A DNA stretch of 64,000 nt from Takakia lepidozioides (taxonomy: Eukaryota > Streptophyta > Takakiopsida > Takakiales > Takakiaceae), in contig CM060733.1 of assembly GCA_030704615.1 (NCBI GenBank), positions 27,900,001-27,964,000 of the forward strand, written 5' to 3'. Below the pieces are notes generated by a model. The model saw nothing but the letters and a program-made list of their open reading frames with translations. It ran no database searches and was not told the origin of the DNA. Each line of letters starts with the position of its first letter. Position 1 is the first letter of the stretch. This document shows, in pieces, positions 61,006-64,000 of the stretch. The translations under genes and the position numbers were made by a program.

Positions 61006-63600
61006 TTTACCCGTACAATACCACTCGACCATATACATGTCTAGGTCCATATTTGTCTTCCGTATTTTTCTCTTAGTCTGCTGGCTATGCTGCTTACTTC
61101 CTAAGCTCTCAAATCACAAGAAATATACTTGTCCATAGTTTGTTTTCGCTTGACACAATAAAGCTGTATTTAGAGTTAATAGCTGCTATTCTGCACATGA
61201 ATTTGGGAAGAGGTTGTGTACATCAAGTATGGTTAGAATTCTATGTTAATGCATCCTCATGTATGCCTTTTTGTGTGTGAGCGTGGGTTAGGTCATGCTT
61301 ACATTCTTGTGGCATAGGTCTTGTGTCCAGTTAGAACAGATCAGACTAGACTTCAATTTACAATTTACAACCTCCTCTTTAACAGTGCAAGGGGAAGAGG
61401 CTCTTATTTATATCAACTCCCTTTGGCATCATCTCACCCAGGCTCTCTCCAAGGGATTGCTCCCTTTCAAGAATAAAAATCAGTTAAGAAAACTGAGATT
61501 GGGCTTGGCCTGGCTGTAATCACATCTTTCCCCTCCCTCAGTCACATGACAGAGTCATCTTCTATGTTGACAGAGGAAGCCTAAACTTTCACGATGCAAG
61601 AAAATAAAATATGCACATTGAAAGGTTAATGTGCATGGTCAGTCCATTGACACATTGACCATGTGGATTTCCCACAATGACCACAATGACCACATGTTGT
61701 ATCCGGTGCAATGATTTCTCTCTACTACGTGTTTCTCTTATCTTTTTTGAGGTTTGAGAAGGGATAACAATGCTGCCTCTCTGCCAAGCTCAGCATGGAA
61801 GACTTCCCAAAGGTTGATACTTTTAGAGGAGCTTTCATAGCTTTCATAGCCCATCTATTTCTCAAAATGGATTGTGTGATCACCAAAGTGAAGATCTTCG
61901 AAATGTTCTTGGAGTGTTTTTTCAAACAATCAACTTGTTCTTATAGATATTCTTGCACTTGAGACTACACTCTTAGTAATATATAGATTCTTCACTGCCA
62001 ATGGTCTAGTCTCACCAGAAAGCAACAGTGGTTTGAGCCAGGAAAGATCACCATGCTTCAGGGTCTCCATCTTTGCTGTCGTTGAAGCTTGAAGGAATCC
62101 AGTAGGGGCTAGGTGTACCAGTATAGAGAAATGAATGCATAGAACACAACATGGTAGAATACAACCATGCATAAGAGAATAACCACGTCTTTCCACTTTC
62201 CAGGATGCTCCAATTTGTACATTGCGCCTCGAAGTTGGAGACAATTGTCAAGATCCATTAAGCCCCTGAATTCGGTCTCAAACATGCCCTGTCAAATCCA
62301 AAATGGCATCCATGTGGATAGTGAAAACTTTGTGGGTTTCTCTGTGCAACAAGGGTATGCTTGAAATTCAGTTATTTCTATTCTCACACCTCTTTTCCTC
62401 TTTTTTCCCAAACCAAACTGGGGATGGAGTCAATGAACATACTCCTAATTACAAAAAGCATTGCATGCTGAAGGATGAAACACAACCCAGACCACCAGAA
62501 TAGAGCTAAGCCCTTCATAATATATCTAGAAAAGCAGAGCATAAGATGGGGCTGATAGTTACCCGAATAGAATATGTGTGGAAGGAGATGTATGACACTG
62601 GATATGTCCAAATAAGCCTTGGAATGTCGTGAGCAAGTCAGAACTAGCCCCCAACTAGCAGAAATATGCTCTGCAATGTCCATTTAGAAATTGTGTTGGT
62701 ATTGTAAAGGGTATGCCAAAACTTGAAGACTACCGCACACAGATTTACATATTTATCTGTGGTGAGCTTTTTGTTCAGATCATGTTCATAGCACAAAATG
62801 ATCTGCCAAAATTTTTATTCAATGCTTGTTCTATGGCGAAGACACTGGCAGGATGCATACCTGAGATCCAGTTCCGACAACCATGGCCACAAAATAGTTT
62901 GGAACTATAGCTGCATCGCCATCATTAAGCTCTCAACTACCAGCAGACTGAAGAAGAGAACACCAACGAAATACATGAAGTGCCCAAATCCTGCATGCAG
63001 ACGCACAAAAACCTGCACATGGATAAAGATTTTGATTATTGTTTCCAGAATTATAGGCTTGAAGACGTTCAAGTTTCCAGAGGTTCACGTTGATTTCTAA
63101 AGCGAGAGTGAGCTTGGAAAATGCCTTGCTAGGTTCCATGCTTGAGGGTCTACAACAATGTTTGAGCACAAAAATGACACACATTCTCTTTGGATCTTAT
63201 GGAATTCAAGATTGCTTATTGAAATTTGTCAGTTAAAAAAAGTACTGTGAAGATGGTGGCTAAACAGTATGTAAGATCTATCGTTGTTGCTGAGATAGGT
63301 GGGTGAAGTCATATGGTTGAGAGAATGAACCTGCGTTTCCTGACAGTACAACGGGGAAGAAGCTTTGGCCAAAAACATCAAGTCCTCTAGTACAAAAAAA
63401 TAGACAAGAGGACCTAGCCTGCAGCATGCACCAAATGAGAATCAATTTCAGGAAACTTCCAAAACCCCCCTCATCCCCCTCGTCCCTTGTCCATAAAATA
63501 ATACTAGATTTCAAATTTCAAATTTCAAATTTGAACATGTGTAGCCATGTGTAACTATGCATATGATGGCTTCACTCCCACTATGGTCATCATGTTAGGA
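61006..63600. other. No recognised gene
   Basis: Several minus-strand stretches (61,725-61,925; 61,930-62,244) look weakly coding (KMETLKHGDLSWLKPLLLSG) but lack a known domain. A TTTCAAATTTCAAATTTCAAA microrepeat-like run lies at 63,508-63,530. Confidence 0.35.
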
Positions 63601-63639
63601 TCATGACCACATGTGACATCTGCAATGTATGGGTGTATG

Positions 63640-63868
63640 TTTGACATGATTCATGTGTTGTGATGACGGCTGGCAGGCGGGGAAGGCGGGGGCGGGGGGT
63701 GGAGGGGGCGGGACGGGGTGGCGCGGGGCGGGGGGTGATGGGGGAGGGGGTCCCGGGCCGTCGAACCGCGAGCTGCACAGGAGCTGCGAAGTGGTGCGTC
63801 TGGGGGCGTGGGGGGTGCATGACCCTTGAGCTCGCATTAAACTCCCGGGCCTTTTCTAATGTGCGCCC
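63640..63868 (+). repeat. GC-rich dispersed repeat, copy 2
   Basis: Same order and orientation as 11,490-11,735: G-rich block, GAGCTGCGAAGTGG, CTCGCATTAAACTCCC, CCTTTTCTAATGTGCGCC. The preceding GATTCATGTG word is also shared. The copies flank most of the window but are too diverged and too far apart to be LTRs of one young element. Confidence 0.75.
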
Positions 63869-64000
63869 TAAGGGATTAGTTCATTCGATCAACGCAATAG
63901 AGTAGTGTCGGACAAGTTATGTCACTAGTTTAGGAATTTCATGGATGGAGCACATGACGCAACTGGGCAGATTACAAGGGTATTTGATTTTGACTTTGAC

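Noticed and set aside
61725-62244. A host gene on the minus strand
   Set aside because: Two weakly coding stretches without splice logic or a known domain; not enough to call.

Overview
The window is nuclear DNA from a land plant. Three things support this. It holds a complete nine-exon plant-type hexokinase gene. It holds several decayed PLS-class PPR genes. It also holds plant-type transposons: CACTA with Tnp2, DUF4218-like and DUF4216-like parts, Mutator-like, hAT, chromovirus, and LINEs with an RNase H domain. The PPR style and the transposon families suggest a spore-bearing plant (bryophyte, lycophyte or fern grade), but the sequence does not settle the lineage. Only one host gene looks intact, the hexokinase at 29.5-34.9 kb on the + strand. 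Almost everything else is transposon, gene fragment, tandem array or diverged intergenic DNA.

Layout. 1-1.15 kb: LINE endonuclease remnant (-). 1.7-2.5 kb: PPR fragment (-) and a shared PPR leader (+). 3.2-8.2 kb: CACTA termini and a broken Tnp2 transposase (+). 8.6-9.35 kb: open frame of unknown origin. 9.4-10.5 kb: PPR copy with leader (-). 12.2-15.5 kb: hAT MITE, chromovirus 3' end with chromodomain and probable LTR, and an opposite-strand integrase fragment. 15.9-17.5 kb: 1.6-kb Mutator-like non-autonomous element with a 10-bp target duplication. 18.2-19.3 kb: LINE C-terminal remnant. 20.4-26.7 kb: nested hAT elements, each with an 8-bp target duplication, and two tandem arrays, one of them split by a MITE. 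27.6-28.2 kb: 59-bp minisatellite. 29.5-34.9 kb: hexokinase. 36.3-38.6 kb: hAT transposase pseudogene. 40.2-42.4 kb: LINE RT/RNase H part. 42.4-46.0 kb: truncated CACTA element with a DUF4216-like region and a four-exon accessory gene (-). 46.0-52.7 kb: PPR gene arrays in both orientations, interrupted by insertions. 53.8-61.0 kb: a complete 7.2-kb Mutator-like element. 61.0-64.0 kb: mostly unassigned DNA.

The most interesting object is the 7,219-bp element at 53,778-60,996. A perfect 9-bp duplication (GCCATATTC) flanks it. Its ends are related inverted repeats about 125 bp long and rich in GTGAGC motifs. It carries two divergent genes: a SWIM zinc-finger protein (+), and a multi-exon gene (-) whose protein has a ParB/sulfiredoxin-like DGNHR motif and whose first intron holds a 13-unit array of about 118 bp. 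Each unit contains a near-perfect hairpin. The element at 15,901-17,491 has the same type of ends, so it looks like a non-autonomous relative. It also carries a hairpin array inside. Target duplications and reading-frame reconstruction show insertion order in several places: a MITE split a pre-existing 133-bp satellite, an 886-bp insert with gene-like exons split a PPR gene, and a CACTA end joined a LINE.
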